From Chloroflexota bacterium (GTDB lineage Bacteria > Chloroflexota > Anaerolineae > Anaerolineales > VGOW01), in assembly GCA_016875735.1 (NCBI GenBank), contig VGOW01000016.1:1-64000 (forward strand): a stretch of 64,000 nucleotides of DNA. Reading direction: 5' to 3'. The first letter of the stretch is position 1. Each line of letters begins with the position of its first letter. Positions 28,171-37,062 of the stretch are shown one piece after another. The notes beneath the pieces were generated by a model. The model saw only the letters and a list, made by a program, of their open reading frames with translations. It made no database searches and was not told where the DNA came from. Both the position numbers and the translations under genes were made by a program.

Positions 28171-29309
28171 GCGACGCGCCGGAAGTGTCGGTGGTTCTGC
28201 CGTGCCTCAACGAAGTCAAGACGGTGGGGCGGTGTGTGGAAAAAGCGATGAGGGCCTTCGAGGCCAGCGGCTTGCGCGGCGAAGTGGTGGTGAGCGACAA
28301 CGGCTCCACCGACGGTTCGCAGGACATTGCGGCGAAGGCTGGTGCGCGAGTGGTTCACGCCGCGCGGCGCGGATACGGCAGCGCCTACCTGCACGGCATC
28401 GCCGAAGCGCGCGCGCCGATCATCGTGATGGCCGACAGTGACGACACGTACGATCTCGGCGAAACGCCGCGCCTCGTCGCCAAACTGCGCGAAGGCTACG
28501 ATATGGTGCTGGCCTCCCGCTTGCGCGGCAATATCATGCCCGGCGCGATGCCGTGGCTGCACCGATACGTCGGCAACCCGATCCTCACTGGCGTTCTCAA
28601 TCTTCTCTTCGGCCTCCGCGTCAGCGATGCGCACACCGGCATGCGCGCTTTCACCCGCGAGGCCTACGACCGTCTCAGCCTCCGCACCACCGGCATGGAG
28701 TTCGCCAGCGAAATGATCGTCGCCGCCGCGCAGGCGCGATTGCGTATCGCCGAAACGCCGATCACGTATTACCCGCGCGAAGGCGAAAGCAAACTCGACA
28801 CGTGGCGCGACGGCTGGCGGCATCTGCGCTATTTGCTTCTCCGCAGCCCCACCGCTTTGTTCATCGCGCCCGGCGCGGTGATGATGAGTCTCGGCTGGTT
28901 GCCGCTCATCGCCCTCGAGCGCGGCCCGCTCACCCTCGGCGGATTCTTCTTCGACTTCCATTACATGATCGTTGGCAGTGCGTTGGCCCTGCTCGGCCTG
29001 CAAACACTGCTGCTCGGCTTGCAGGGCAAAGGCTACCTTGTGGCGCGCGGATTGGATCGCCGCGATGCGCTCATTGACTGGTTGCAGACTCATGTCACGC
29101 TGGAGCGCGGACTGTTGCTCGGCCTGATTCTCCTCGCCATCGGATTCGGAGTCGGCCTCAACATCTTCCTCGTTTGGGCCCAGCACAACTTCGCCAACAT
29201 CAACGAACTGCGGCGCGGCCTCTTGGCCCTCACCCTCAGCGTCAGCGGAACGCAGATCATGTTCAGCTCGTTGTTCCTCAGTCTGCTCGATATTCAGGTG
29301 CGCGAGTGA
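28167..29309 (+). CDS. Glycosyltransferase family 2, polyprenyl-phosphate sugar synthase-like
   Basis: 380 residues. The N-terminal GT2 domain has VVLPCLNEVKTVGRC, SDNGSTDGS and the metal-binding MADSDDTYD; it continues with DAHTGMRAFTREAYDRL, typical of DPM1/ArnC-like enzymes. The C-terminal third has about four hydrophobic helices. Such proteins charge undecaprenyl phosphate with one sugar, which the GT39-like proteins then use. Coupled by overlap to both neighbours. Confidence 0.86.
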   Translation: MSDAPEVSVVLPCLNEVKTVGRCVEKAMRAFEASGLRGEVVVSDNGSTDGSQDIAAKAGARVVHAARRGYGSAYLHGIAEARAPIIVMADSDDTYDLGETPRLVAKLREGYDMVLASRLRGNIMPGAMPWLHRYVGNPILTGVLNLLFGLRVSDAHTGMRAFTREAYDRLSLRTTGMEFASEMIVAAAQARLRIAETPITYYPREGESKLDTWRDGWRHLRYLLLRSPTALFIAPGAVMMSLGWLPLIALERGPLTLGGFFFDFHYMIVGSALALLGLQTLLLGLQGKGYLVARGLDRRDALIDWLQTHVTLERGLLLGLILLAIGFGVGLNIFLVWAQHNFANINELRRGLLALTLSVSGTQIMFSSLFLSLLDIQVRE

Positions 29310-30493
29310 AACCTTTGCGCATTGTGATCGTGCAAGAAACCGATTGGCTGAGACGCGGCCCGCACCAACAGCATCATCTCTTCGAGCGACTCGCGGCGCG
29401 CGGACATACCGTCACCGCGCTCGACTTCGAGATTCTGTATACGCCCTTTCCCCGCGCGCCCCTCTTCGCCCCGCGCCAACAATGGAGCGCCGTCACTCGC
29501 ACACCGCTCCGCTCGCCCGGCGTCACCGTCATTCGGCCGGCCACACTGCGAACGCCACTGCTCGCCCGCCCCCTCTCACTGCTCACCTTTTACGCCGAAC
29601 TCGTCCGGCTCTGCCGCGCCGCCAAACCCGATGTGATCGTCAACTACGCCCTCTCCACCGGACTGCCTGCGCTCATCGCCGCGCGGCAGTTCGGCGCGCC
29701 GTTCCTCTTCCACATCATCGACGCGCTCCACACCATCGTTCCCTTTTCCGTCCTTCGCCCCATCGCTTACCTCTTCGAGCGCGGGCTGCTGCGCGCCGCC
29801 GATCGCACCTCGTACATCAACGAAGAGCTGCGGCAATACGGCATCTCGCTCGGCGCCGATCCGAAACGCGCCAGCATGATTCGCACCGGCGTGGATTTGG
29901 ATCGCTTTCGCCCCGATCTCGACTCGGCGCAACTGCGACAGCAATGGGGTCTGGCCGGCGACGACGTGGCGCTGTTATTCATCGGCTGGCTTTATGATCA
30001 CGTGGGCGCGGATACGCTCATGCGCCACATGCGCGATCTGCCGCCCCACGTGAAACTGCTGATCGTGGGAACCGGAGAGGCGGAGTCCCGGCTGAGAACG
30101 CTGCATTCGGAATTAGGGTTGGGGGGGCGAGTGATCTTCACCGGCCCTCAACCGTATGATCTCGCGCCATCGTTCATGGCACTGGCCGATGTTTGCACAT
30201 TGTATTCGACTCTCAACCCCATCACCCGCCACATCGTCCCCATCAAAACCTATGAATACATGGCGGCGGGGCGGCCCGTGCTGGCCTCGCCCCTGCCCGG
30301 CGTGATGCGCGATGTGCCGCCGGGCAACGGCGTGTTGTATGCCGATGAAAACGAACTGCCGAACGTGCTGAGGCAATTGCTGAACGCAGACTATCGCCGC
30401 TCGCTCGGCGCGCAGGCGCGCGCGTTCGTGGAAGCGCACTGCGATTGGGAAAAGCTGACCGACGAATTCGAGTCACTGATCGCCGGTTTGTGA
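29306..30493 (+). CDS. Glycosyltransferase family 4
   Basis: 395 residues. The protein begins (V)KPLRIVIVQETDWLRRGPHQQHHLFERL, an acceptor-side loop with the RGPHQQHH stretch; the donor domain has LLIVGTGEAESRL, VIFTGPQPYDLAP and NPITRHIVPIKTYEYMAAGRPVLAS. The GTG overlapping the previous stop is taken as start. Its 3' end runs toward the GATTG-rich junction before the next gene. Confidence 0.85.
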   Translation: MKPLRIVIVQETDWLRRGPHQQHHLFERLAARGHTVTALDFEILYTPFPRAPLFAPRQQWSAVTRTPLRSPGVTVIRPATLRTPLLARPLSLLTFYAELVRLCRAAKPDVIVNYALSTGLPALIAARQFGAPFLFHIIDALHTIVPFSVLRPIAYLFERGLLRAADRTSYINEELRQYGISLGADPKRASMIRTGVDLDRFRPDLDSAQLRQQWGLAGDDVALLFIGWLYDHVGADTLMRHMRDLPPHVKLLIVGTGEAESRLRTLHSELGLGGRVIFTGPQPYDLAPSFMALADVCTLYSTLNPITRHIVPIKTYEYMAAGRPVLASPLPGVMRDVPPGNGVLYADENELPNVLRQLLNADYRRSLGAQARAFVEAHCDWEKLTDEFESLIAGL

Positions 30494-30556
30494 TTGCTGA
30501 TTCGGATATGAACAGACACAATTTCAATCACCAATCACTAATTACCAATCACCAAT
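30484..30556. repeat. Junction spacer E, continuing into the coding start
   Basis: TGATTGCTGATT units on the left face AATCACCAATCACTAATTACC units on the right. The right arm lies inside the annotated start of the next gene and encodes its odd N-terminus (NFNHQSLITNHQ). The A/T-rich units match those of spacers C and H. Confidence 0.65.
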
Positions 30557-31995
30557 TGGGTTTGTTGGCTCTGCTTCTCGCTTCATTCGCCCTGCGCCTT
30601 CACGCGCTCCTGCAATTGCCCGGCTTCGTGGACGAAGGCAACCATTTGCTGTGGGCGGCAGAGGTGTGGCAAGGGCGAGTCATCTTTCCGTTCAGCACGG
30701 CGAAACCATTGGAGATTTTCTTTCTCGCCGCGCTCATGCCGTTTCGCACGCCGCTGTGGGTGGGGCGGTTGGGCAGTGTGCTGATGGGAACGGTGACGCT
30801 GGCGGGGCTGTGGGCAGTGGCGCGGCAGTGGAGCGGGGCGCGTATCGGGCTGTGGGCGGCGGCGCTGTATGCGCTCACCCCGTGGACTTTTTTCCACGAA
30901 CGCACGGCAGTGGCCGACCCGTTGCTTGCGGCCACCGTGATCCTCGCCGTGTGGGTTGCGGGGGCATGGGCGGCGCGGCCCTCGCGGCGGCGCGGACTCG
31001 CGTTTGTGTTGTGCCTCATCGCCCTCCCGCTCATCAAATTGAATGCGATAGTTTTCGCGGCTTTGCCATTGCTCGTCACGGCGTTGGAGAATAAGAATAG
31101 TTTGGCGCGATTATGGTTGCCCTATGCGTTCGCTGGTGGCGCGGTGACGGTTGTATTGGGGGCGGCGTCCCTTCGGTACAACGTGCTGGGCGAAATTGTA
31201 GATCGGGCTGAGTCGGTTGGCGGCTTGAGCTGGCCGCAATATGTAATCTCTAATCTCGGCGAGATTGCCCGCTGGTCACTGGTGTACATCGACCCGTTGT
31301 GGATCGTGATCGTGGCGGGCGCCGCCGTTGCGTTGGTGCGCCGGACTCCGCTGGCGACACTCTCGCTGGCCGGATGCGCGCTCGGCCTTGCTCACGTTGC
31401 TTTGCCTGCCGCCATGTACCCGCGCTACTTCTTGCCCGCGCTGGCCTTTGCCAGTTTGCTTGCCGCGCACGCCGTTGCCTTTGGGTTGACGTTGATCTCG
31501 GCTCGCGCGCTCCGTCGGATCGCGGGCGCGACGATTTTGTTTTCGGCGGGTTGGCCGTTTGCCGCCTTCGCCGCGCAAGCCTATCGCGATCCGGCCGCAC
31601 TGCCGCTCGCCGATCTGGATCGCATGCAACATGTCGCTGGTTGGCCGTCGGGCTATGGCATCCGCGAGGCCGCTGCATTCACGGGCCGCCTCATCGCCGG
31701 TGAGAGCGGGGCAGTGGTGTATGCGAATAATCTTGCTACACAAGTCGTCGCTTGGCTCTATTGGCCGCCGGACTCTCCCGGCAAGGTTGATCTCGCGTGG
31801 AGCAGCGACTCGCCTGACATCGTGGGCGTGGTTGCCAGCGGGCGGCCAACGTATTTGATCGTGGACACAACGCGAGACACTGCCGACTTCTTCGGGCTGA
31901 CGGTCAACCCGCGCGAAATGGCTCGCTTTGAGCGGCCCGCGGGCGGCAAACCCGTGATCGTTTATCAACTGATCGCCGAACCGTTCGCGCCGTAA
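30508..31995 (+). CDS. Polytopic membrane glycosyltransferase (GT39/PMT-like)
   Basis: 495 residues, about ten to twelve hydrophobic helices. The first loop has LPGFVDEGNHLLWAAEVWQG, with the DE pair typical of this family, and FFHERTAVADP further on. The first 16 residues are asparagine/histidine-rich and are encoded by the junction repeat, so the true start may be a little downstream (near LGLLALLLAS). It lies between a GT4 gene and another polytopic gene. Confidence 0.72.
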   Translation: MNRHNFNHQSLITNHQLGLLALLLASFALRLHALLQLPGFVDEGNHLLWAAEVWQGRVIFPFSTAKPLEIFFLAALMPFRTPLWVGRLGSVLMGTVTLAGLWAVARQWSGARIGLWAAALYALTPWTFFHERTAVADPLLAATVILAVWVAGAWAARPSRRRGLAFVLCLIALPLIKLNAIVFAALPLLVTALENKNSLARLWLPYAFAGGAVTVVLGAASLRYNVLGEIVDRAESVGGLSWPQYVISNLGEIARWSLVYIDPLWIVIVAGAAVALVRRTPLATLSLAGCALGLAHVALPAAMYPRYFLPALAFASLLAAHAVAFGLTLISARALRRIAGATILFSAGWPFAAFAAQAYRDPAALPLADLDRMQHVAGWPSGYGIREAAAFTGRLIAGESGAVVYANNLATQVVAWLYWPPDSPGKVDLAWSSDSPDIVGVVASGRPTYLIVDTTRDTADFFGLTVNPREMARFERPAGGKPVIVYQLIAEPFAP

Positions 31996-32017
31996 CTTTC
32001 ATTTGTTGGATTCTGCA

Positions 32018-33847
32018 ATGCCATTGCTTTTTGCGCTTCTCACTTGCATTTGTTATTTTTCGCCCGGCGTGCTGTTGCACGTATGGCTGCGCGAGCGCGG
32101 CCTCGCGCTCGCCACATGCATCGGCTTGGGGTTGGGCGGCCTCATCGTCCTCGACGTGTGGCTCGCCGTTTTCTTCGGCTATCGTTTCCCTTTGCAATTG
32201 GCCGTCAATGTGATCGCGGTGGGCGCATTGGGGTGGCGGCTTCGCCGCGAGATTCCGGGATGGATCGCGTGGGCGCGTTCACAGTGGCCGTGGCCTGTCC
32301 TCGGGTGGGGGGCCGTCGCCGCCCTTTTCATCGTTCCGGCTCTCGTCGTCACCCTGCCCTTCGACACCGACGCGCAAGGCTTTGGATTGCTCGCGCTCAC
32401 CACGCGGCTGAGCGGCAGTATCAACTCGATGGCCCCCTTCTGGCCGGAGATCAAGTATTTTTATTCGCCCGGATTCTTTTTGCTCGCCGCTCAACTTTCG
32501 GATATGGCCGGAGGAGCGACGATGCCGCCGGTGATTCTGGGGCTGGCGCATACACTGGCGGCGGCAACGGTGGCGGGCGTGGCCGCCGTGGGGCGCGAGT
32601 TCGGCGGCGAGCGCGTCGGTGGATGGACGGCCGCCTTCAGCGTGCTCAGCTATGGGTTGTTCAGCACGCTGATGGATGCGGCGTACACCACCGTGCTCGG
32701 CACACTGCTCATCACCGCGATCATTGTGTTGGTGTTTCGCGCCACGCGTGAGCCGACTCGGTTGAATGTTGCGCTTGCCGCCGTTACATTGGCAAGCCTG
32801 CCCCTCTCCCATCCCGACAGCCTCATCCATTTGCTGATGGCCTACCTCCCTTTCTATTTCACCATTTGGCTCTCGCGCGAACGGCCCACGCTGAAACAAT
32901 ACGCCGCTCTCACGGCCATCATCCCCGCGCTCGGCATCGCGTTGTATTTGCCGTGGCTGATCAAAATGCTCCCACTGCTCGCGCAGGTGAGCGTGCACGA
33001 ACGCCAAAACCCCACAGTGTTCTTGCTATTCAACATACTGGGCGTGTTCCCTTACATTGCGCTGGCCGGGCTGGCGCTGGCTCTGTGGCGGCGGCGATGG
33101 TTCGACGTGTGGCTCATCGGTTGGGCGATCATGATTCTGGAGATCGCGGGGTTTGGCAACCTCGATACGATCTCGCGGGCGACGGAAGTGGACCCGATGC
33201 AAGTGTTGTATCCCTTCGGAGTGGCCTGGCACGCGCCCATCGTTCCCGTTCCGATTCTGGCGGCGATGGCCGTCACCGCCGTTCCACTTTTGGGCCAATG
33301 GACGCCGCCGCCGAGTTGGCGCGTGGCGGTGGCCTCACTCGTCATCGTTGGCGCGGCGGTGGCAGGAATTTTTCACGAGCCCATCATTCGCGCCAGCAAA
33401 GGGCGGGTGAGCATCGTCGGCTCGTTCAACTCGAAGGCCGACATCCGGGCGCTGCACTGGTTGCGCGATAACACGCCCAAAGAGTCGTTCATTCTCAATT
33501 ACGTGAGCATCGAGGGCGATTGGGTTCCGGTGATCGCCGAGCGAAAGACGGTGCAGTTCCGCGAGCAGTTGTTTTACATCGGGCAAGGCCCGGCGTGGGC
33601 GCTCCAGCCCATTCTGAATCAGGCTTATCTCGATCCGGCCTCCCCTGAGTCCGAAGCGGCGATGCGTTCGGCGGGGATCGATTACGTGTTTGTGCCGCAA
33701 GTGATCGGCCGCCCGGAGTCGTTCGCCGAGGCCATGCGCTGGCGGCCCCCCTTCATCGAGCCGCAAGTCTCATCGTTCGCCGAGGCTGTGTATCTCGAAC
33801 TGATTCAAGATTTCGACGGCGCGCAGATTTGGAAAGTAAAGCGTTGA
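32018..33847 (+). CDS. Multi-spanning membrane protein, possible glycosyltransferase
   Basis: 609 residues, about thirteen hydrophobic helices and a soluble C-terminal domain (from about 460) containing LHWLRDNTPKESFILN, a block often seen at the end of GT39-like or Chloroflexi membrane proteins of glycan clusters. The possible catalytic loop has LPFDTDAQGFGLLA. Its function is assigned by context only. The ATG at 32018 is preferred to TTG at 32003. The last codons (KVKR) merge into junction spacer F. Confidence 0.6.
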   Translation: MPLLFALLTCICYFSPGVLLHVWLRERGLALATCIGLGLGGLIVLDVWLAVFFGYRFPLQLAVNVIAVGALGWRLRREIPGWIAWARSQWPWPVLGWGAVAALFIVPALVVTLPFDTDAQGFGLLALTTRLSGSINSMAPFWPEIKYFYSPGFFLLAAQLSDMAGGATMPPVILGLAHTLAAATVAGVAAVGREFGGERVGGWTAAFSVLSYGLFSTLMDAAYTTVLGTLLITAIIVLVFRATREPTRLNVALAAVTLASLPLSHPDSLIHLLMAYLPFYFTIWLSRERPTLKQYAALTAIIPALGIALYLPWLIKMLPLLAQVSVHERQNPTVFLLFNILGVFPYIALAGLALALWRRRWFDVWLIGWAIMILEIAGFGNLDTISRATEVDPMQVLYPFGVAWHAPIVPVPILAAMAVTAVPLLGQWTPPPSWRVAVASLVIVGAAVAGIFHEPIIRASKGRVSIVGSFNSKADIRALHWLRDNTPKESFILNYVSIEGDWVPVIAERKTVQFREQLFYIGQGPAWALQPILNQAYLDPASPESEAAMRSAGIDYVFVPQVIGRPESFAEAMRWRPPFIEPQVSSFAEAVYLELIQDFDGAQIWKVKR

Positions 33848-33900
33848 GAGTAAAGAGTGGAGCGACGTTCGCTCCACGCCCCACGCTCTACGCTCCACGA
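33840..33900. repeat. Junction spacer F (GTGGAGCGA/TCGCTCCAC palindrome)
   Basis: GAGTGGAGCGA and TCGCTCCACGCC form a near-perfect inverted repeat around CGT, and the right arm continues in CCACGCTCTACGCTCCACG units. It starts in the stop region of the upstream gene and ends 2 nt before the ATG at 33901. Same sequence family as spacers A and J. Confidence 0.75.
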
Positions 33901-35079
33901 ATGAACATCCTTCACATCGCGCCATACTTTTATCCGGCGTGGGCCTATGGCGGCACGTGCCGCGCGGCGTGGGAAGTGGCGCGGGCGACGGCGAAACGCG
34001 GCCACGAAGTGACGGCTTACACCACCGACGCGCTCGATGGCCGCCGCCGCGCAACCCCGGCGCGCGAAGTGGTGGAGGGAGTCGAGATTCGCCGCTTCGC
34101 CAATCTCAGCAATCGGCTGGCATGGGCGCGGCTGTTCGCGCCGCCTGTGTTGGCCTTCGCGCTCGAAGGAGCCATTCGCCGCGCCGACGTTGTGCATCTG
34201 CATGAGTATCGCTCGCTGTTGAATGTGATGGCTCTGCCGATCCTTTCTCGATTGAACAAGCCGTTCATCCTCACCGCACAGGGCGGCGTGCCGTTGCTCG
34301 TGGGGCGCTTCGCCCTCAAACGAGTTTACGATGCATGGGTGGGGCGGCCTCTGCTTTCGCGCGCCTGCAAGTTGCATGCGCTCAACACGATGGAGCAAAC
34401 GCAACTCATTGAAGCGGGCGGCAGGCCGGAGCAGGTTTTCATTGCCCCCAACTGCATTGATGTTGAGGAGTATCACGCCCTTCCGGAGGGTGCGGCGTTT
34501 CGCCAACGGCATCGCCTTCCGCCCGACGCGCCGCTCGTATTGTTCCTCGCGCGCGTGAACAAAATCAAAGGCGTGGATTTTTTGGTGGCCGCGTTTGCCG
34601 AAGCCTGCCGCCAAATTCCCAATGCTGTGCTGGCAATCGCCGGGCCCGATGACGGATTCCTGCCCGAAGTGCAGAGGCAAGTGGGCGAATTGGGGATCGA
34701 GGATCGGGTGCGAACCATCGGCTACGCCGACGGGGCGGCGAAACTCGAAGCGTATCGAGCGGCGGATGTGTATGTGTTGCCCTCGACGTATGAGATTCTC
34801 GGCATCACTTTGTTGGAGGCGTTGGCTTGCGGCGCGCCAGTGATCACCACCGACCGCTGTGGGTTGGCCGATGAGATTCAGCAGAACACACTCGGCTCGG
34901 TGGTGAAGCACGGCGATGTGCGCGGATTGAGCGACGAGATCGTGCGCGCGCTGAACGAACGCGACGCCGCCCGCCGCGATTCGGAGCGCCGGCGCGAATT
35001 TGTGCTGGCGAACTTCGCGTGGGATAGAATTGCCGAGAGATGGGAAAACATGTACGAGGCGTGCGCCCGGAAAGGCTAA
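33901..35079 (+). CDS. Glycosyltransferase family 4
   Basis: 392 residues with a clear GT4 pattern: NILHIAPYFYPAWAYGGTCRAAWEVA at the N-terminus, LARVNKIKGVDFLVAAFAEA, AIAGPDDGFLPEVQ and TYEILGITLLEALACGAPVITTD with EX7E in the donor domain. The ATG follows directly on the spacer palindrome; an in-frame upstream start lies within the repeat. It precedes the third AsnB gene, so each AsnB homologue has a GT4 neighbour. Confidence 0.88.
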   Translation: MNILHIAPYFYPAWAYGGTCRAAWEVARATAKRGHEVTAYTTDALDGRRRATPAREVVEGVEIRRFANLSNRLAWARLFAPPVLAFALEGAIRRADVVHLHEYRSLLNVMALPILSRLNKPFILTAQGGVPLLVGRFALKRVYDAWVGRPLLSRACKLHALNTMEQTQLIEAGGRPEQVFIAPNCIDVEEYHALPEGAAFRQRHRLPPDAPLVLFLARVNKIKGVDFLVAAFAEACRQIPNAVLAIAGPDDGFLPEVQRQVGELGIEDRVRTIGYADGAAKLEAYRAADVYVLPSTYEILGITLLEALACGAPVITTDRCGLADEIQQNTLGSVVKHGDVRGLSDEIVRALNERDAARRDSERRREFVLANFAWDRIAERWENMYEACARKG

Positions 35080-35085
35080 GGGTCT

Positions 35086-35128
35086 GAGTTTGAGTTGGAA
35101 TTGATATTTCCAACTCGAACTCAAACTC
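35086..35128. repeat. Junction spacer G (GAGTTTGAGTTGGAA palindrome)
   Basis: GAGTTTGAGTTGGAA at 35086-35100 is complementary to TTCCAACTCGAACTCAAACTC at 35108-35128, except for one extra six-base unit in the right arm. It fills the gap between the glycosyltransferase stop and the AsnB ATG at 35139. Each arm is itself a tandem of GAGTT/AACTC units. Confidence 0.8.
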
Positions 35129-35138
35129 ATAACTTATC

Positions 35139-37040
35139 ATGTGCGGCATTTGCGGCATTGTAACCCTCGGCGACGGCCCGCGTGTGGACCCCGCCTTGCT
35201 CGACACCATGCGCGACACGATCACGCATCGCGGCCCGGATGACGCCGGCAGTTGGCTCTCGCCCGACGGGCGCGTTGGGCTTGCGAATCGGCGGCTGGCG
35301 ATCATCGACCTCAGCCCCGCCGGGCATCAGCCGATGAGCAACGAAGATGGCTCGGTGTGGATCGCCTACAACGGCGAGACGTACACGTACGCCCAACACT
35401 TTGCGCCGCTTAAAGAACGCGGCCACAAATTCCGCTCACAGTCCGACACCGAAGTTATCGTCCATCTTTACGAGGAACACGGCCACGACTGCCTTCATCA
35501 TTTGCGCGGCATGTTCGCCATTGCGCTGTGGGACAAGCGCAAGCGCGAACTCTTTCTCGCCCGCGACCGGCTCGGTGTGAAGCCGCTGTATTACACCTTT
35601 GCCGGAGGCCAATTCATCTTCGGCTCCGAAATCAAAACGATTCTGCGCCACCCGGCGGTGAAACGCGAGATCGATCTCGCCGCCTTTTACCACTTCCTCA
35701 CCTTTCTCACCCCGCCCGCGCCGGACACGTTGTTCAAGGGCATCCACAAACTTCCGCCGGGTCACCGAGCCGCGCTCAACGCCGACACAGGTGAGTTCCG
35801 CGTGGATGAGTGGTGGGATGTGTTCGATGAGTCCGATTACGATCCGCGACTCACCGAGCGCGATTGGGCCGAGAGGCTGAAGGCGAAGCTGACGGAGTCG
35901 GTGAAACTGCGGATGGTGAGCGATGTGCCCTTCGGCGTCTTTCTCTCGGGCGGGATCGATTCGACGGTGAACACGGCGCTCATGGCCGCGCAGATGGATC
36001 GGCCCGTGCAATCGTTTTCGATTGGATACAAAGATGCGCCGGGTTACAACGAGTTCGAGTGGGCGCGGCAGGCGGCCTCCCACTTCGGAACGGATCACCG
36101 CGAGGCGCAGATCGGGGCGCAGGATTTCATCGAGTTCCTGCCCAAGTTGATCTATCACCAAGATGAGCCGATTGCCGACCCGGTGTGCGTGCCGATCTAT
36201 TTTGTGTCGAAGCTGGCGAAGGACAGCGGCACGACGGTGATACAAGTGGGCGAGGGAAGCGACGAGTTGTTTTGCGGATACCGCCACTGGGTTGATATTT
36301 TGCGCTTGCACGGCGGCGCATGGCGAGCGTATTCGATGATGCCGCGCCCGGTGCGGCAGTTGGCGCTGGCCGGAGCGGGCGCGGCGTTGAGCGGCGTGCG
36401 CCACGAATATGTGCGGCGGGCGACCGAGGGCGAAGAATTATTTTGGGGTGGGGCGGAAGCGTTCGGCGAGGCGCGGAAAAATGTGTTGATCACGGAGTCG
36501 ATGCGCCGCGCGGTCGGCGGTTTGTCGTCGCACGATGTCATCCGCAAGTATCGCCGACGATTCGATGAGCGCAGTCCGCACGCCGATTACGTGACGTGGA
36601 TGGGCTATCTCGATTTGCGTTTGCGTTTGCCGGAACTGCTGTTGATGCGCGTGGACAAAATGACGATGGCGACGAGCGTGGAAGCGCGCGTGCCGTATCT
36701 CGATCATGAGTTTGTGGGGCTGGCGATGAGCATCCCGCAGAGGCTGAAGGTGGGCGAGGCCATTGAGCCGAAGCGATTGCTGAAACGGGCCGTGCGCGGG
36801 CTGATCCCGGATGCGATCATTGATCGCCCGAAGCAGGGCTTTCGCGTCCCGGTCGTCGAATGGATGGCCGAGGCGCTAGGCGCGATGGGCAAACAGAAGC
36901 TACGCGAGTTCTGCGCCCGCACCGATTATTTGCGCTGGCCGGCCGTGGAGAAGTTGATCGATGCGCGCGATGAGTTGGCGTGGTATCTGCTCAACTTCGC
37001 GCTGTGGCACGAGATGTGGGTGGAGGGGCGGGAGGCATGA
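35139..37040 (+). CDS. asnB: Asparagine synthase-type amidotransferase (paralogue 3)
   Basis: 633 residues; Cys2 (MCGICG), HRGPDDAG, YNGETYT in place of the usual YNGEIYN, and LSGGIDSTVN. Catalytic elements are kept, while the glutaminase loop is slightly divergent. A short insertion before SDYDPRLTERDW distinguishes it from paralogues 1 and 2. It is the last + strand gene of the main cluster and converges on the frameshifted membrane gene 22 nt away. Role as for the others: glycan amidation or asparagine synthesis. Confidence 0.87.
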   Translation: MCGICGIVTLGDGPRVDPALLDTMRDTITHRGPDDAGSWLSPDGRVGLANRRLAIIDLSPAGHQPMSNEDGSVWIAYNGETYTYAQHFAPLKERGHKFRSQSDTEVIVHLYEEHGHDCLHHLRGMFAIALWDKRKRELFLARDRLGVKPLYYTFAGGQFIFGSEIKTILRHPAVKREIDLAAFYHFLTFLTPPAPDTLFKGIHKLPPGHRAALNADTGEFRVDEWWDVFDESDYDPRLTERDWAERLKAKLTESVKLRMVSDVPFGVFLSGGIDSTVNTALMAAQMDRPVQSFSIGYKDAPGYNEFEWARQAASHFGTDHREAQIGAQDFIEFLPKLIYHQDEPIADPVCVPIYFVSKLAKDSGTTVIQVGEGSDELFCGYRHWVDILRLHGGAWRAYSMMPRPVRQLALAGAGAALSGVRHEYVRRATEGEELFWGGAEAFGEARKNVLITESMRRAVGGLSSHDVIRKYRRRFDERSPHADYVTWMGYLDLRLRLPELLLMRVDKMTMATSVEARVPYLDHEFVGLAMSIPQRLKVGEAIEPKRLLKRAVRGLIPDAIIDRPKQGFRVPVVEWMAEALGAMGKQKLREFCARTDYLRWPAVEKLIDARDELAWYLLNFALWHEMWVEGREA

Positions 37041-37062
37041 GGCATGGAGTGTGAGGCGAAGT

